Origin: Agapanthus africanus
Lineage: Eukaryota; Streptophyta; Magnoliopsida; Asparagales; Amaryllidaceae
Length of the DNA: 64,000 bases
Assembly: GCA_030015575.1 (NCBI GenBank)
Contig: JASDDO010000001.1
Span: forward strand, 142,619,988 to 142,683,987
Direction: 5' to 3'
A program made the position numbers and the translations under genes. The notes below the pieces were generated by a model. That model made no database searches, was not told where the DNA came from, and worked only from the letters and a program-made list of their open reading frames with translations. Shown here in pieces: positions 28,356 to 40,479 of this stretch (positions within the stretch are counted from its first letter, which is position 1; every line of letters starts with the position of its first letter).

Positions 28356-31169
28356 TGTCACACCCCACTTCCCAGTAGACGAAAACGGTGACGTGGCAGG
28401 CCGCAATGTATTTACTAAGAAACAAATACGTTAAGCGTAATTAAGCAATATATAAAAATGAACAAGAATGGCAAGAGTAATAAAATAAACAGCAACTTTA
28501 TTTACATTCATCTTTACATACAACTGTTTGAAAATAAAAGATACAATGAGTAAAGCAGCGCCTAAACAATGATATATAAGAAAGTAAGTGCAATGGAACT
28601 AGAAGTCAGGCTGAGCGGTAAGCTGGTCCAAGTTCTCCTGGCTCGGCTCAATCTTCTCAGAGTCTGGTCCTCCTGACGAACATTCCAAAGAAAGAAATAG
28701 AAAGGAATGTCGTCAGCGAACTAGCGCTCGGTAAGTCCCAAAAGAAGAAAAAGAAAATAGTATATTAAATGAACGGTAAAGTGTATATGACTGATTACTG
28801 AGATATGATAGTTATTATAACGTGGTTGTTTGTAGTTTGGTAAAGAAGGTATTCATGTATACGAGAGGGGTCCATCTTACCCTGTAGACAATGGTAACAT
28901 ATAGTACAAGGCCCCATCATAACCCACGAGACAACAACACGAGAATTCATATAGGTGTCTTTTAAGTGACCTCTCGTGCCACGATATACGTTCCGTACCA
29001 ATCTATCCCTTTATCCCCGCGTAATGTATTGTATAGATTATATCTATAAGTCTTGCCGAAACCAAGGATACAAAATGTTCAAGTAATCATGTTTAGGATG
29101 TAATCATGGATTCAAGTAGTCATGTCAAGTTCAAGTCAAGTTATAACCATGGTTCGGTCAAGTCAAGTCAAGTATATAGGTTTGGAATTGAAATTTGCAT
29201 TCCAGTATTCATGTTCATGATCAAGTATTCATGTTTTATTTTGGATTCAGGTTTGAGTTTTGGACTCAGACTGAGTCAGACACTTGTACTGATTTAACTC
29301 TTGAATTCTTAGTTTCGGGAGTCATCGGCAACTGCTGCACATGGACGGCATGATTTGTGTTTTTTTCAAGACAATTGCCATTGATAACTCCTGTTAAGTT
29401 TTCTAACCTGAATAGGCAAGCACTCACTTTCTCCGGCTCCCTGGGGCTCAAGAGAATTGATCCCGCTTAAATGTATATTTACTAAAGTCCTTAAAATATT
29501 GTTTTGTATATCTCGAGAGGTTTTTATGAAAAATATATTAATATGGATTAAAAATAAAATCTCGAGGGTGCTTTGTATTACTTAGGGTTTTCATGAGCAT
29601 GTGTTTTAAGTATTGGGGTATTTTCATGATAATAACTTAGCTTTCAAAGTTTATGGTATTTTAGTGAAAAAATAGTCTTTTTAGTAACCTGATGGTATTT
29701 TATTGACATTTTTTAATCTTTCATTTTTATAAAAATATAGTTTCATAATATAATGAAAATGTGGATTTATAATTTTATATAATTTTAATTTTAAAAATTT
29801 AGTTTTATTTAGAAAAATTCGTTTTTCTTAAAAAACCGTATTTATATCCTTTCGAGATCGAATACTCCGTGAGGAGTGCTGCATCTCGCTCTACTGTCTC
29901 CAGGATGTGTGATAATCCGCACCATCCATTAGCGGGTCCTCTAACAAGGGTTGTAGATATATAATTGCAAAGGAATATGAAACACCATTTAAAAGAAACC
30001 CGGTTTTTAAGTAGGTGGTATTTTATTGTAAAGTTTATACTTCGAAATAAATATTCATATAAATTAGCATCATGCTATGAAACCAAAGTGTACGTGAGGG
30101 GTATGTCGTTACCCCGTGAAGTTTTTCTAAAGGTATAGTTGTAACAAAACTAAAAGAAGTGATATCAAAGTTCATGGTATTTTAATGAAAAAGTTTAATA
30201 TTGGATGTTTCACATGAGATTCTTGGTTAAAATTTGATTCTAAACATTGGTAGTTAGGGTTATAAGTATTGTGTAAAAATTAGGTTCAACAAAGTATAAA
30301 GGAGAAGGAGTTTCTAGGGTTTAGAAAAAGGATATCGGTAATAACTCAACTTACCGATATAAGTTTTAAAATTGAATTTCAAAGAAGAGAAAGAGAGTTT
30401 GGGAGGGACTTATGGGTTAGAAATTTCAAGGAAAGAGTAGGGAAGAAGAGGGATGCTTCGGGGCGTCGCAGAAGCTCCGGAATTGGCTTCGATATTCGCC
30501 GGAACCAACTTGCTCGCTAACCCCACTTTACTCCACTTGCACTTAGGAACTTTTTAGAGAGTTTTGGATAGAATTTTCAGAATGGTGTTGAGCCAAATTG
30601 TGGGGTGGTATTTATAGTGGAGAATTAGGGTTTGAAAATTAAAATTATGGATTAAAAAGCATTAAAATAGTGTTAAATTATGAAATGAAAGGTCTCTGTT
30701 TGATTGCAGGGAAATCAAATAGTGCAGAGGAGTTAAGGGTAGCTGAAGAGACGAGTGTGCAAAGCACTGGGTAATTTGGCCACATCTTGACCATCCCCGT
30801 CGGCCCTATAAGCTAAACCGCCGGTCGATCTTGAGGCTCTGGCCTCGAGATTCGTTCCATCTGATTAAATCTCTGTTTACTCTATTTCCACGTGTTTGAT
30901 TTTTCTGAACTTTTCCTTTCCCCGTGTATTGCACGTGTAATCTTTTGGGCTTCCAAAAAGTTAAAAGAAAAATTCAGAAAAAAATTGTGTCTGATAGGAA
31001 TCGAACACACAGGCTACGTCACAGCAGTGCAAAGGCTTTACCAGTGAGCTACAAGTTGTTTCTTACTGTTATTTAACAAAAGTGACTTATAACTTAAACT
31101 CAGACTGTAGTACACTTTTCTTGTATATTAACAGAAAAATTTCCGTACAAAGATTTCAGAGTCGTTACA
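28356..31169 (-). repeat. 3' LTR of Gypsy T (2814 bp)
   Basis: In element sense it starts TGTAACGACTCTGAAATC at 31169, directly after ATAAGGAGGGTAGAA, and ends GTGGGGTGTGACA at 28356. The GTGTGACA end is typical of plant chromovirus LTRs. Repeated TCAAGT(C/A)AAGT words lie at 29120-29180. AT-rich sequence occupies 29460-29850. A tRNA-like segment lies near the U3 start. No coding potential seen. Confidence 0.85.
30985..31058 (-). pseudogene. tRNA-Cys-like pseudogene in the Gypsy T LTR
   Basis: The minus strand has an A-box-like TAGCTCACTGG (31041-31051) and a B-box-like TGTTCGATTCC (30998-31008) at near-tRNA spacing. The central part (AGCCTTTGCACTGC) resembles a tRNA-Cys anticodon arm with an extra base. 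The D stem (GCTC/AAGC) and the GTTCGAT T-loop are recognisable, but the acceptor and anticodon stems do not pair. It could be a decayed tRNA gene, a SINE head, or chance. It lies ~110 bases into U3. Confidence 0.4.
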
Positions 31170-31437
31170 TTCTACCCTCCTTATAAAAATTTCGTCATCG
31201 AAATTTACATTTACATAGGGACTAATTTTCAAATAGGTAAAGGTATCTTGCATGCATGTCTTCTTCTCGTTCCCATGTTGATTCTCCTGGTGAATCGTAT
31301 CTCTATATCACTTGGACCAAGTTTACTTCCTTATTCCGTAATGTCTTCACCTTTTGGTCCAGGATCTTAATTGGTTGTTGCTCGCAAGTTAAGTCAGTTT
31401 GTAGTGTGAGCTCTGAGTGATCAAGTATGTGGCTGGG
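31170..31437 (-). pseudogene. Gypsy T integrase C-terminal end and polypurine tract
   Basis: The minus strand reads a chromovirus integrase tail (EQQPIKILDQKVKTLRNKEV) with a stop after the VNLVQV word, then an AT-rich end, TTTCGATGACGAAATTTT and the polypurine ATAAGGAGGGTAGAA just before the LTR. The TTCGA-GACGAAATTT end is typical of Tekay/Del elements. Its left part continues in register with the piece at 36064 once the solo LTR and one CTGGG copy are ignored. Confidence 0.85.
31433..31437. repeat. target-site duplication of the solo LTR (left)
   Basis: CTGGG, matched by CTGGG at 36059-36063 on the other side of the solo LTR. Confidence 0.9.
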
Positions 31438-33141
31438 TGTCACGACCCGAAAGTACGGAGCATGACCGACACTTAGACTACGAACGTCTCAAGGCGTACG
31501 TAAGCTAAGTAAGCTGAAACCCAGAAATCCAAACCAAGAAAAGGAGTAGAGAGTAGGAAAAACTATATCAAATCAACCTGTAAGCAACATAATATACAAC
31601 ACCTAAAGGCGAGGATCACAACAGAAATGAAACTCAACCAGCAAGAACCCATAGAAATATAACACGCGACTCTAAGGTCGAAAGAATAAACATCACTGGT
31701 CTCTATCTCAATAAATACAAGTTTGGTTGATGGAAATTCTAGATACAATTGAAATATAATATACAAAGTATGACGATGGGTATGATACAATAAAACCTAC
31801 CTACTAGCAAGTCACCCGAAAGGAACAGTGCCCACAAGCCGTAATGAATCCTGTACGGCAACACCTGCAAGAAACTGGGGCACAACGGGGGTGAGTTGCC
31901 AACTCGTGAGTATAAAAAGATCTACGAACAGAAAATCGCATGTATGACGCAATCCTAGGTCATACGATCATAAAATATAATCCTCAAATATATAACCAGC
32001 AATCTATAATCATGGCTAGTGTAAATGTCTAACCCAAGTGAAATCCCATATGTCCATGTCAGTGCATCAGGTAACAATGTATCATATAGATGATGTATGA
32101 ATGCATGAAACAGAATGCATGTACTGAAGAAAACTGCTGTCATAATTTGTGAGATTTCTGTATTTTTAAAAATGAGGTATCATAAATGAAATCAGCATAA
32201 AACAGTGCCTAGCATCGGCACAAAACATAAATCTCAATATCTCGATATTTCTGTATCACAATCTCTGTACCTCAATATCTCAAATCTCAATTCCTCAATC
32301 ATAATATCCAGGGCGCCGTCAGTCCAGATCGGCCCCTACCATCCATCTCATGACTACGACGGTATCCTCCGGATATCCGACGTGTCGGGTAATATCACCG
32401 GTCGGTCGTGCTCCCCTGCCAGGCTCAACGCCATCTCCTGCGATCTTCTTGTCCCGGGGTACCGCACCGGGCCCACCATGTACCCGAAACGGTTCATCCG
32501 CCTGCTCGAATCGGGTCTCAAAATCCATCAGCAATACTTATGGTGGACGACTCATACATCATGGAAAACCGCATTTTTATTAAAAAGAGAAAGCAGTTTA
32601 TATATATGTTTTGCGGTTTTCCTCCAAATCCAGAAAAATCTCATGGAAACCCGAATCCAAATCATCAATAGCATGTGAAATCATGAATATAAGCATGAGA
32701 ATCCATGAATGCAGCATATAATGAATAACAGTATGCATGAAGTGACAAGTGATAGCTACAATGTCAAGCTAACATATAAAGCAAGCATACTAATATCATG
32801 TCACTACTAGCTAGCAAGCTAAATCAAGAAATAATATTTTCTAAGTGTTCGTGACATGGCAATTACCGATGAAGATGTGTGTGCGACAGCTAATAAGTGT
32901 ACGTGGTATATACGCATCATCGGTAATGGTGCTGGTGTCCTAACAGCAGGATATCAATAATGAAATATGAATCATAACAGTATGCGATGCAGAGCAACAA
33001 TAATAATATGGGGAGCTGAAATAATGAACACCATGATCACTAAACTGCATCTAATGTCATAAAAGTCAAATAGCTACACCACTACAAGGCTGCGCTAAAG
33101 CTAGTAGTAGGTAAGGGAAAACCGCCTAACCTCTGAGTCGA

Positions 33142-33162
33142 TACATATATATATATATATAT
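33142..33162. repeat. (AT)n microsatellite
   Basis: About ten AT units inside the solo LTR, followed by ACACATATAT. Confidence 0.9.
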
Positions 33163-34839
33163 ACACATATATAGTCGGTGATCCCGCCTCGATCATATCA
33201 CATCCGATACCATATCTCTATAATCGGTTATTCCCAAGTCAAGTAGGCGGATCAAACATCAAAATATAGCTCGTACGTAAATCCGTCGTACGGCATCCCC
33301 AAATCTGGGTACGGGTCAATATTACATCTGTCATATCATTCATCTGGTATTTTCTGTATTAAATATCATTATCTGGGTACTGATCTATGTCTAGTACAAT
33401 GCTAATGTCATTACTATGTTCAAGCTCTGACTACTGATCAACAGTTTAATATAAATCGCTATTAGCATCATATATCATCACAAGAGTATACATCGCCCAA
33501 GGCGGCCTATCACAAGTATCCTGCCAAATCATATCGTATCCTATCGTGTATCATAATCACATGTCGATCACTTAATATATATGTCACCATTCCTATGGCA
33601 TCATCATCACAAAAATCCGCTAAAGCATCAAGACGTATCTGTAGTACAAATTTTACCATATCACCGATATCATAACCTCGGATCAGCATCATCGACTCAT
33701 ATCAATCCCATGTATCATCCTCAAATCCGTTTGTGAACACATAAACCTAAAATCCATGTAAACACACATATCCATAACGAATTCCATAACCATATATGAA
33801 ATGAGGATGTATGCAAGTATGTATATGTGTGTATGTGTAAGTGTAGTGCACCCACTACCTAAGGTTTCGTAACCATACACCAATCCAACACCAATATCCA
33901 TCTTAAATCATCAATGATAATCCCAACAACAAATAATAATTGTAGGTGTGTATACGCATCCGTATACATCACCTCGGACTGCGGGGGTGCTATACGCCAT
34001 CCACCCGACTTCTCCCCGTAGATATAAATCTACTCACCTTTCTTATGTGTGCCGGTGCCAATGTCGCCGTTTGCATCTCCAACGCCTCGACGCCACGTGG
34101 GGTACCTACAAGGATATCACACGCTAAAACTCATGAAAACCATATCGGAAAACAAAATGGTGCACACTACGCCCATAGGTAAAAACCTGTGACCTTGTGT
34201 ACAAACACTGCCAAAATCCACTGTCGTTGACGTCCAAACGCCAACCGATAGAAACGAATCATCGAATACCAAAATCCATACGAAAACACGTCGTAAATCA
34301 TACGCCAACTCATGAAAATGAACCTAGATTTTACCCTAACTGGTAACAGTCAAAACTAGACATACAGGAGGTCAATTTTACATGAAATAGGGCTGTACAC
34401 GCAAAACGAGGAGGTTCCACCCTGGTCTGGCCGCAAATTGCGGCCAGAATGAATTAATTGGTGGCCCAAAAATGGTGGTTGGGGCTAAGGTTTTGGGTGA
34501 TGGTTTCTACTAGCCTGCACAGCCTACAGCCAAGTCAATTTTATTTTAGGAGATCCGGGTTGATAGCAGTTTCCAGAAAGCCACAAAGTCGACAAGAATA
34601 CTGAATTACGCCAAGTATAACCAATCTGGTATTTTGGTGAAATATGGAACAAATCTTGGTCACAATGGTCTCAAGTACACCTAATAAGGCTACTCTAACA
34701 TTCAAAACCAACTCTTGGCCAAATCTCACTCAAAATCACTAATCTAGCACTAATCTACTGATATAACAGTAACTGTCAGGTAATTATCCAAATCTTAACA
34801 AGATAAGAGTCGGGTTGCAAGATTATACCTCAAAGAATC

Positions 34840-35601
34840 CTAGAACAAAGGAGAAAAGAGGATGAAGGAAGGAAGAGGGGTGGTTGCTGCTGAAGTTCCT
34901 GCCTGAGGCTGATCTCCTGTGTAGTTGTTGTTGCTGATGCTGCATCTGCTGCTTGCAATCTCCTTTGTTTTCCTTTTTGCTGTTGCAGCAGCTGTGCAGG
35001 GGCTGAGGTTGTTTATTGGTGGTGAATGAAGTGTAGTAGTTGTGGTTTGATGATGGTGTTGTGGGGTGTTGGTTGGAATAAGGTTGCTGCTGCTGTAGCT
35101 AATAAATGGAGCTGATGTGTTGATATGGGGCTGAATATGAGCTGAGTTGATGCATGGTTTCAGCAGCTGATGTGGCTGCAGGTGTAGGGGTGGCTGATGT
35201 GAAGAAATTGGGGCTGAAAGTGTTGATGTTGGCTGATGCTTTGGTGGCTGAAGTGATGATATTGGGGCTGATGATGTGTTGTATTGGTGGCTGATTTGGT
35301 ATATCAGCAGCTGAAGTTGTGCTGAAGTAATTGTGGCTGCATGCTGCTGTTGCTTGCAACCTGCCTTCTCTCTTTCCTTGCTGCTGTAGCAGCTGCTGCT
35401 ATGGCTTGGTTGATGTTGTTTTGTAGTTGGGGTTGTGGTGTTGTGTGAATGTGAGAGATGTGAGAGATGAGAGTGAGTGAGAGGGGGAGATGTGATCAAT
35501 GAGAGGGAGTGTGAAAGAAACATTGGATTAAGGCACAACCTCAAGTTAACCCCCCTCACCCTTACATTACCATTAGATGTTAGCATGCTTAAAACCATCA
35601 C
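34840..35601 (-). other. 253-codon low-complexity open frame inside the solo LTR, coding doubtful
   Basis: The predicted product is rich in Ser, His, Gln, Thr and Pro with no recognisable domain. Much of it is generated by GCTGATG/GTTGATG-type repeats (35085-35345 on the plus strand). Upstream in element sense is a CT-rich run (GAGAG-rich on the plus strand at 35445-35515), as in a plant 5' UTR. No homologue is recognised. I annotate it only because it is long and because the LARD LTR has the same CT-run-then-open-frame layout. Confidence 0.3.
35085..35345. repeat. GCTGATG-type short repeats
   Basis: Many irregularly spaced copies of GGCTGATG, AGCTGATG and GCTGAA words, about 10-25 bases apart, on the plus strand of the solo LTR. 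Confidence 0.7.
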
Positions 35602-36058
35602 GGCTCTCCTTCTCTCTCACCTACCTACTAGTCAACACCTACCCTAATCACCTTTAACCAAACCCAAGACCCTAATTAACCCAATTAACCAAATCAATGG
35701 TTCAACCCACCATGGTCATCTACAAGGTTCAACCCTAGGCTTAACATGAGTCCAAGCATGAAACAAGTGTGACAAGTGTAGAAAATGTCATGTGCATATT
35801 TTTGCACAAAAGCCAAAAATACAAATTAGCGATTTTCAATCGCGATTAACATTAAAATACCATATAATCCATCATAAAAACTGCAAAATGGCATATGCCC
35901 ACAAAATAAGCTATTTTAGAATTTCTATAATTTTCTCCGGAATTTTCACCATTTATTGATATTTAATTATACCGACTATTAAAATATTCATTAAAAATTA
36001 ATATTAAATTCTGGAATTTCCCAAAAAATAATATTTTATTTTTTTTTGAAATGTTACA

Positions 36059-36063
36059 CTGGG
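36059..36063. repeat. target-site duplication of the solo LTR (right)
   Basis: CTGGG, identical to 31433-31437. Confidence 0.9.
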
Positions 36064-37111
36064 GTCGCTCACATATCGTTGTAGCTGGGATATTTGAAAC
36101 ACGTTGTGCACACATTCCAATGAGGGTGGTAGTGCTAAACGGTATGCCACTTCTCCAACTCGTTCGAGTATGTTGAACGGTCCTATGTATCATGGACTTA
36201 GCTTACCCCTCTTGCCAAAATGCATCACTCCTCTGTTTGGAGATATCTTTAGGAAAACATGGTCTCCATGTTGGAACTCCAGATGTCACCACTTTGCATC
36301 TGCCCAATGCTTCTGTCGGTCTTGGGCTAGACGTATTCTTTCCCTGATCGTGCGAACTACATCCACAGTTGCCACGATCATCTCTTGTCCAAGGATTTCA
36401 CGATCTCCGACGTCATCCCGACTTAGCAGTAAACGACACTTCCATCCATAGAGTGCTGCGAATGGTGCCATTCCAATACTTGCCTGATAGCTGTTGTTGT
36501 ATGAAAACTCCACAAGGTGTAGGTGATCTTCCCACGAACCTCCGAAGTCTAACATACAGGCTCTGAGCATGTCTTCTAGAATCTGAATTGTTGGCTCAGA
36601 CTGTCCGTCTGTTTGTGGATAATAAGTCGTGTTGAAATTCAGACTCGTTCCTACGCTAGCTTGCAGACTCTACCAAAATTGTGATCGGAATCTGGTATCA
36701 CGATCGGAGACGATGCTAACATGTACTCCATGTAATCTCACGATCTCCTGTATGAGTTCATGGGTATCAAATATAGTACATCTTGAAGGTTTAAATCTTA
36801 CTTTAGATTTATGCTTACCTCCATATACTTCATTGCTAACGTCTCGGTTGACTGGCCAACTCGAAATGGAATAAAGTGAGCCGATTTGGTGAGTCGATCC
36901 ACAATAACCCATATTGCGTCGATACCCTTCATGCTGTGAGGAAGGGCAGTTACAAAGTCCATGGTAGTGTGCTTCCATTTCCATTCTGGAATTGGTAACG
37001 GCTGAAGTAGACCAGCAGTTCTGTAATATTCAGCCTTCACTTGCTGACACACCAAACACTTTGCTACGCTTCTAGCTACTTCGCGCTTCATTCCATGCCA
37101 CCAGTAGTGTT
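36064..37111 (-). pseudogene. Gypsy T integrase (zinc domain, core, C-terminal barrel), broken
   Basis: From the right: KHYWWHGMKREVARSVAKC and CLVCQQVKAEY give the zinc HHCC end. The catalytic Asp lies in TTMDFVTALPHS (~36958), the second Asp in SDRDTRFRSQFW (~36680-36715) and the Glu in TDGQSEPTIQ (~36600). Then come WEDHLHLVEFSYNNSY and the GPFNILERVGEVAYRL barrel near 36160. At least three frameshifts or stops (~36800, ~36660, ~36280). The motif set is that of a Tekay chromovirus integrase. The N-terminal part is cut at 37111 by Copia D. Confidence 0.9.
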
Positions 37112-39122
37112 TGTTAGTGATATATGCCCTAGAGGCCATTATTGTATCATACAGGATTGTATATTACTTAATGGAAGCTTGGGATATACACGGATATAGT
37201 AACAGTCTTGCTCAAAATGGTAGTATGCTACCTGGTTTGTTTCTACCTCAATATGTGCATGCGTATTAACATATCGCTTATACATATTGGTAGAGCCCTT
37301 AGGATCTTTGCTTGATTTCCAGCATTGTGATGGCAGCCACACTAATGGGGGATGGGTAGTCTATAAGCACATTCTTATACAGGTCCCTAGTCGTAGGATT
37401 ATCGAGACGGGGCATCGATACTCCAGAGTAGACCGATATATACGCTTCCCATCCCAGCAGGGGAGACGGTCTGTCCCACAGCCATTAGTACGTCATACTG
37501 GAGATAGTATGCAGGCGCTCATTAGGTTATGAGTGCACTGGACAGGACTCGTCAGGAACTGCTGGTGGGTATCATACCTATCGTCGGGTAGCAGTTCCCA
37601 GGTGATATGAGTACAGCTTAGTCCGTCGATTTGACACTGCTACTTCGCCTCGAGTGTGTTCCCACTGTACTTTGATTACTACCCTACCACGGCTAAAAGG
37701 AGTCGTGCAAACAGGCAGTAGTTGGGTGCAGTCCCGAAGCACTTGGAGGCAATGGCGGTTAGATAGGATTCGTCTCTCCCGGTATTGGGGGTTGATATCA
37801 CGCTGTGTTCGAAAGGCCATTACACAAAGTCCTTGGCCAAGGCAAGTGAGATTTACTGGTAGGTACTCCAGTAGTTTCTGAAGGTGTTTTAGGATACTCT
37901 CCGACATGACTTAATGTGCTATTAGGGGTGTGACGATTACCGCCCCTAGGCCCGATATGCGATACTCTTAGACGAACAGATCGGATTGTACGGAGATTGT
38001 CATAGACAAGCTCAGTAGGAGTTCAGATGAGTTATTCTCATCGGCCTTCTTATCGACATATACCTGGGGGCCGTTACGTGCAGCTAATACCGCTTGCGGT
38101 CTGTGGTTAAACCCACTGTCAGCGTAGTGTCGAGTCTTTAGAGTCCCATACAGAGGGTTTCCCTGCATCGAGCAAAAGATGTAGAGGTCGTATGGTTTTA
38201 CGACAGAGTGCGATCATGTACGTGTATTAGTACACGAATGATGATTCGGACATATAATACTAGTGAGATTTGGTTTAAGCCAGAACCTAGTATTATACTG
38301 ATGGATAGTTTTCCTCTCTTTTGTATTCGTATATTTCGGAATACGGATACGGGTATGTATATACGGACGAGGGACATTTTTGTAATTTGTTCAAAGATAC
38401 TTCTAGAAGATGACACATCATATTTGTATTATTCATTTTAGATTAAATATAAATGCATTATGAGGTGGAGGAAATGAGGTGGATTATGCATGAATTTGAG
38501 CATGGCTTTTAGTGACACTTGGTGAGTTTTCAAGCCATGACTCACTAGGTTATGAATTGAACCTATTTGATTATTCATTTAGGTTTATTCCATGGAATAA
38601 CGAGTTTGGTTCAGTTCACAACAAGAAAGCTATTCTCTTTCCTTATGCATTTTTCTCACTAGCTTTTTCCTTCAAGTTTTCTTCTACTTACCTCAAGCCA
38701 TTCTTGTCTCATGAGTTGAGAATCCTATGGCTATGAGAGACAAAGTATTCTATCTACATTCTCTACATCGTCTATGACATCTAGTATAGCGAACTAGGTT
38801 CCCTAGTTGCTTCAGTTGACGTGGGAGTTTGATGCACAGACTCTCGGGTGGATCATCTTCGACATGAGAGGACCGACGAGGAGGCCCGATCCGAACGATC
38901 CATGGAGTCTATGATGACGAGGAGGACAGCGACAAGAAGACCCGAAGGACATGTTTTCATGAGGTAAAACTTCTTTCCGAGTAGTTAACCTCTTCGCATG
39001 TTTGCTAGTTAGGGTTTAGGATCGATCCTGGAGTTCAAGTCGGTGTTGCGATCTTTGTAAAATCCGTTTTTTAAATATTTCGCCTTCCCGTGGACCCGTG
39101 GGGTGCGCGGCATCGACTTACA
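37112..39122 (+). repeat. 5' LTR of Copia D (2011 bp)
   Basis: TGTTAGTGATATATGCCC to GGCATCGACTTACA. Shares most landmarks with the Copia 1 3' LTR, including the hairpin at 37555-37598 (GGAACTGCT / AGCAGTTCC) with an inner GGTATCATACC stem. Near the end is GCGCGGCATCGACTTACA, followed by the PBS. Confidence 0.92.
37555..37598 (+). promoter_or_regulatory. conserved LTR hairpin (Copia D, 5' LTR)
   Basis: GGAACTGCT (37555-37563) and AGCAGTTCC (37590-37598) are perfect complements. Inside is ATCATACC facing GGGT. Confidence 0.65.
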
Positions 39123-39123
39123 G

Positions 39124-39136
39124 TGGTATCAGAGCC
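39124..39136 (+). other. primer-binding site of Copia D
   Basis: TGGTATCAGAGCC, complementary to the 3' end of plant initiator Met tRNA, one base after the LTR end. Confidence 0.95.
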
Positions 39137-40108
39137 TACTAAACCCTTTACTAGTTTGTTAGCAAGTGTTAGAACTTTGATCGTCGGAAAAATCGGAAAA
39201 CGAAACATCAATACCCTAGCTTTCTGTCGATTTTTAAAAGTGCTAGAAAAATTAATTCAGATGTACTAAAATTGTGTGCAGGGTATTTTAAGAAAGAATA
39301 AAATTGAGCCCCTGAATCGCCAAGACGGCCGCGGAAGCACGGCGGATCGGTCTGTTCCACCGCTGAGTCGTGGCCGAGTCAAGGCTGATTCAGGTCAATT
39401 TTGTTCTGTTATTTCTTAATTTTGGTGTTTAGTCTTCTGGAATATTTGGTTTCTACCCATTGGTTTTTGGTGTGCTGGTTTGCACTTGGGGTAGACACAA
39501 AAAATATATTTCGATCGAAATTCTAATTGTTCTTGGCTAACCGGATCTTCTGTGTTGTTTATATGTGTTTTTAAACTTTAGCTAATTGCTATATATCGGT
39601 TAGTTTGAAGTTGCACATATCTGTTGGTTTGTGTATATGAACTTGTTGGATCGTTGTGGATGAATAGCCGGGGATGTAAGAAGAGATTTTTTTTTCTTTC
39701 ATTCGATGTAAATTGTATTTGATGTAATATTATTTTGCGGGGCACATCCGGGTTGAGATTGTAGCTACTGTTGTATTATTTCTTTTTACTGTTTTCTGCT
39801 CCCAGGATAGACCCAAGGTGGGGTGCAAAAACTACCGGGTTCTTTGAAGTGCTGAGTGGCCTACTCACTTTGCTGAGGGAGGTAGCTTCGCTTCTGGAAT
39901 TTGGCGGGTAGTTTGCTGCACCCGTAGGGATCTGGGGTGGGGTTTGGCTATTCATCACGACCGTAGAATTCGTCTTTCGTTACAGGCTTAAACGAACGCA
40001 GAATTCCTAGTATATCCAATTTGTTCATCTGTGATCTGGAATGCCTATTATTGTGTGAGGCGAATGATTATATATATATGTTATATATTAGACGTTGCTT
40101 ATGTTTTG

Positions 40109-40191
40109 CATCCGCGCTAGTCCAGCCCCCGCTCTGGCGTTAGTTAAGTAACCTAACGGTGTTAGACGGGGCCCAGTGGCGAATGCGGATG
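40109..40191 (+). promoter_or_regulatory. conserved leader stem domain (Copia D copy)
   Basis: Outer CATCCGC (40109-40115) / GCGGATG (40185-40191), perfect. Inner CGTTAG (40138-40143) / CTAACG (40153-40158) around TTAAGTAAC. Confidence 0.65.
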
Positions 40192-40479
40192 GCATAAGCG
40201 GACGTGTTATTTTCATTTCTCTCTGTAACGATAGGTGTAAATGATGTGACTGCATTAGATTAATGCAAAGCAAATAAACCAAAGTTGAATCGTTAGAACA
40301 AATTTTAAAACCACTCGGGTTTTTTTCAAAACAGCAGACTTTTAAAATGCGGAGCTTAAACCACTCCTTTAAAAGCTATCATAGTTCCTTCGATTATATC
40401 AAGTTCACTACGTTCACAATTTCGCCAAAACCATTCGTAGCCCTCCATCATTTCATATGAATATTCAATAGTATTCAAT

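Larger units (their letters stand above)
31438..36058 (-). mobile_element. solo LTR, 4621 bp, of a chromovirus-like element
   Basis: Ends read, in element sense, TGTAACATTTC at 36058 and TTTCGGGTCGTGACA at 31438, and both flanks are CTGGG. There is no PBS, PPT or protein domain inside, so this is most simply a solo LTR left by LTR-LTR recombination. Its length is large for a single LTR. It contains an (AT)n run at 33142-33162, AT-rich sequence, many ATCA/CATATC words at 33100-33740, and a low-complexity open frame at 34840-35601. It is not similar by eye to the LARD LTR apart from the ends. Confidence 0.85.
28356..37111 (-). mobile_element. Gypsy 'T', chromovirus (Tekay-like), 3' part only
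   Basis: On the minus strand: integrase (37111 down to 36064, then 31437 down to ~31200), polypurine tract, and a 3' LTR (31169 down to 28356). It is interrupted by a solo LTR (31438-36058) and on the right by Copia D (from 37112). RT, gag and the 5' LTR must lie beyond the right edge of the window, on the far side of Copia D and the LARD. Left flank bases TTATG (28351-28355) are the expected 5-bp target copy. Confidence 0.85.

Noticed and set aside
30985-31058. Functional tRNA gene
   Set aside because: Acceptor and anticodon stems do not pair and the anticodon loop has an extra base; kept only as a tRNA-like pseudogene.
34840-35601. Host gene on the minus strand
   Set aside because: Low-complexity product generated by short repeats inside a solo LTR with exact target-site copies.
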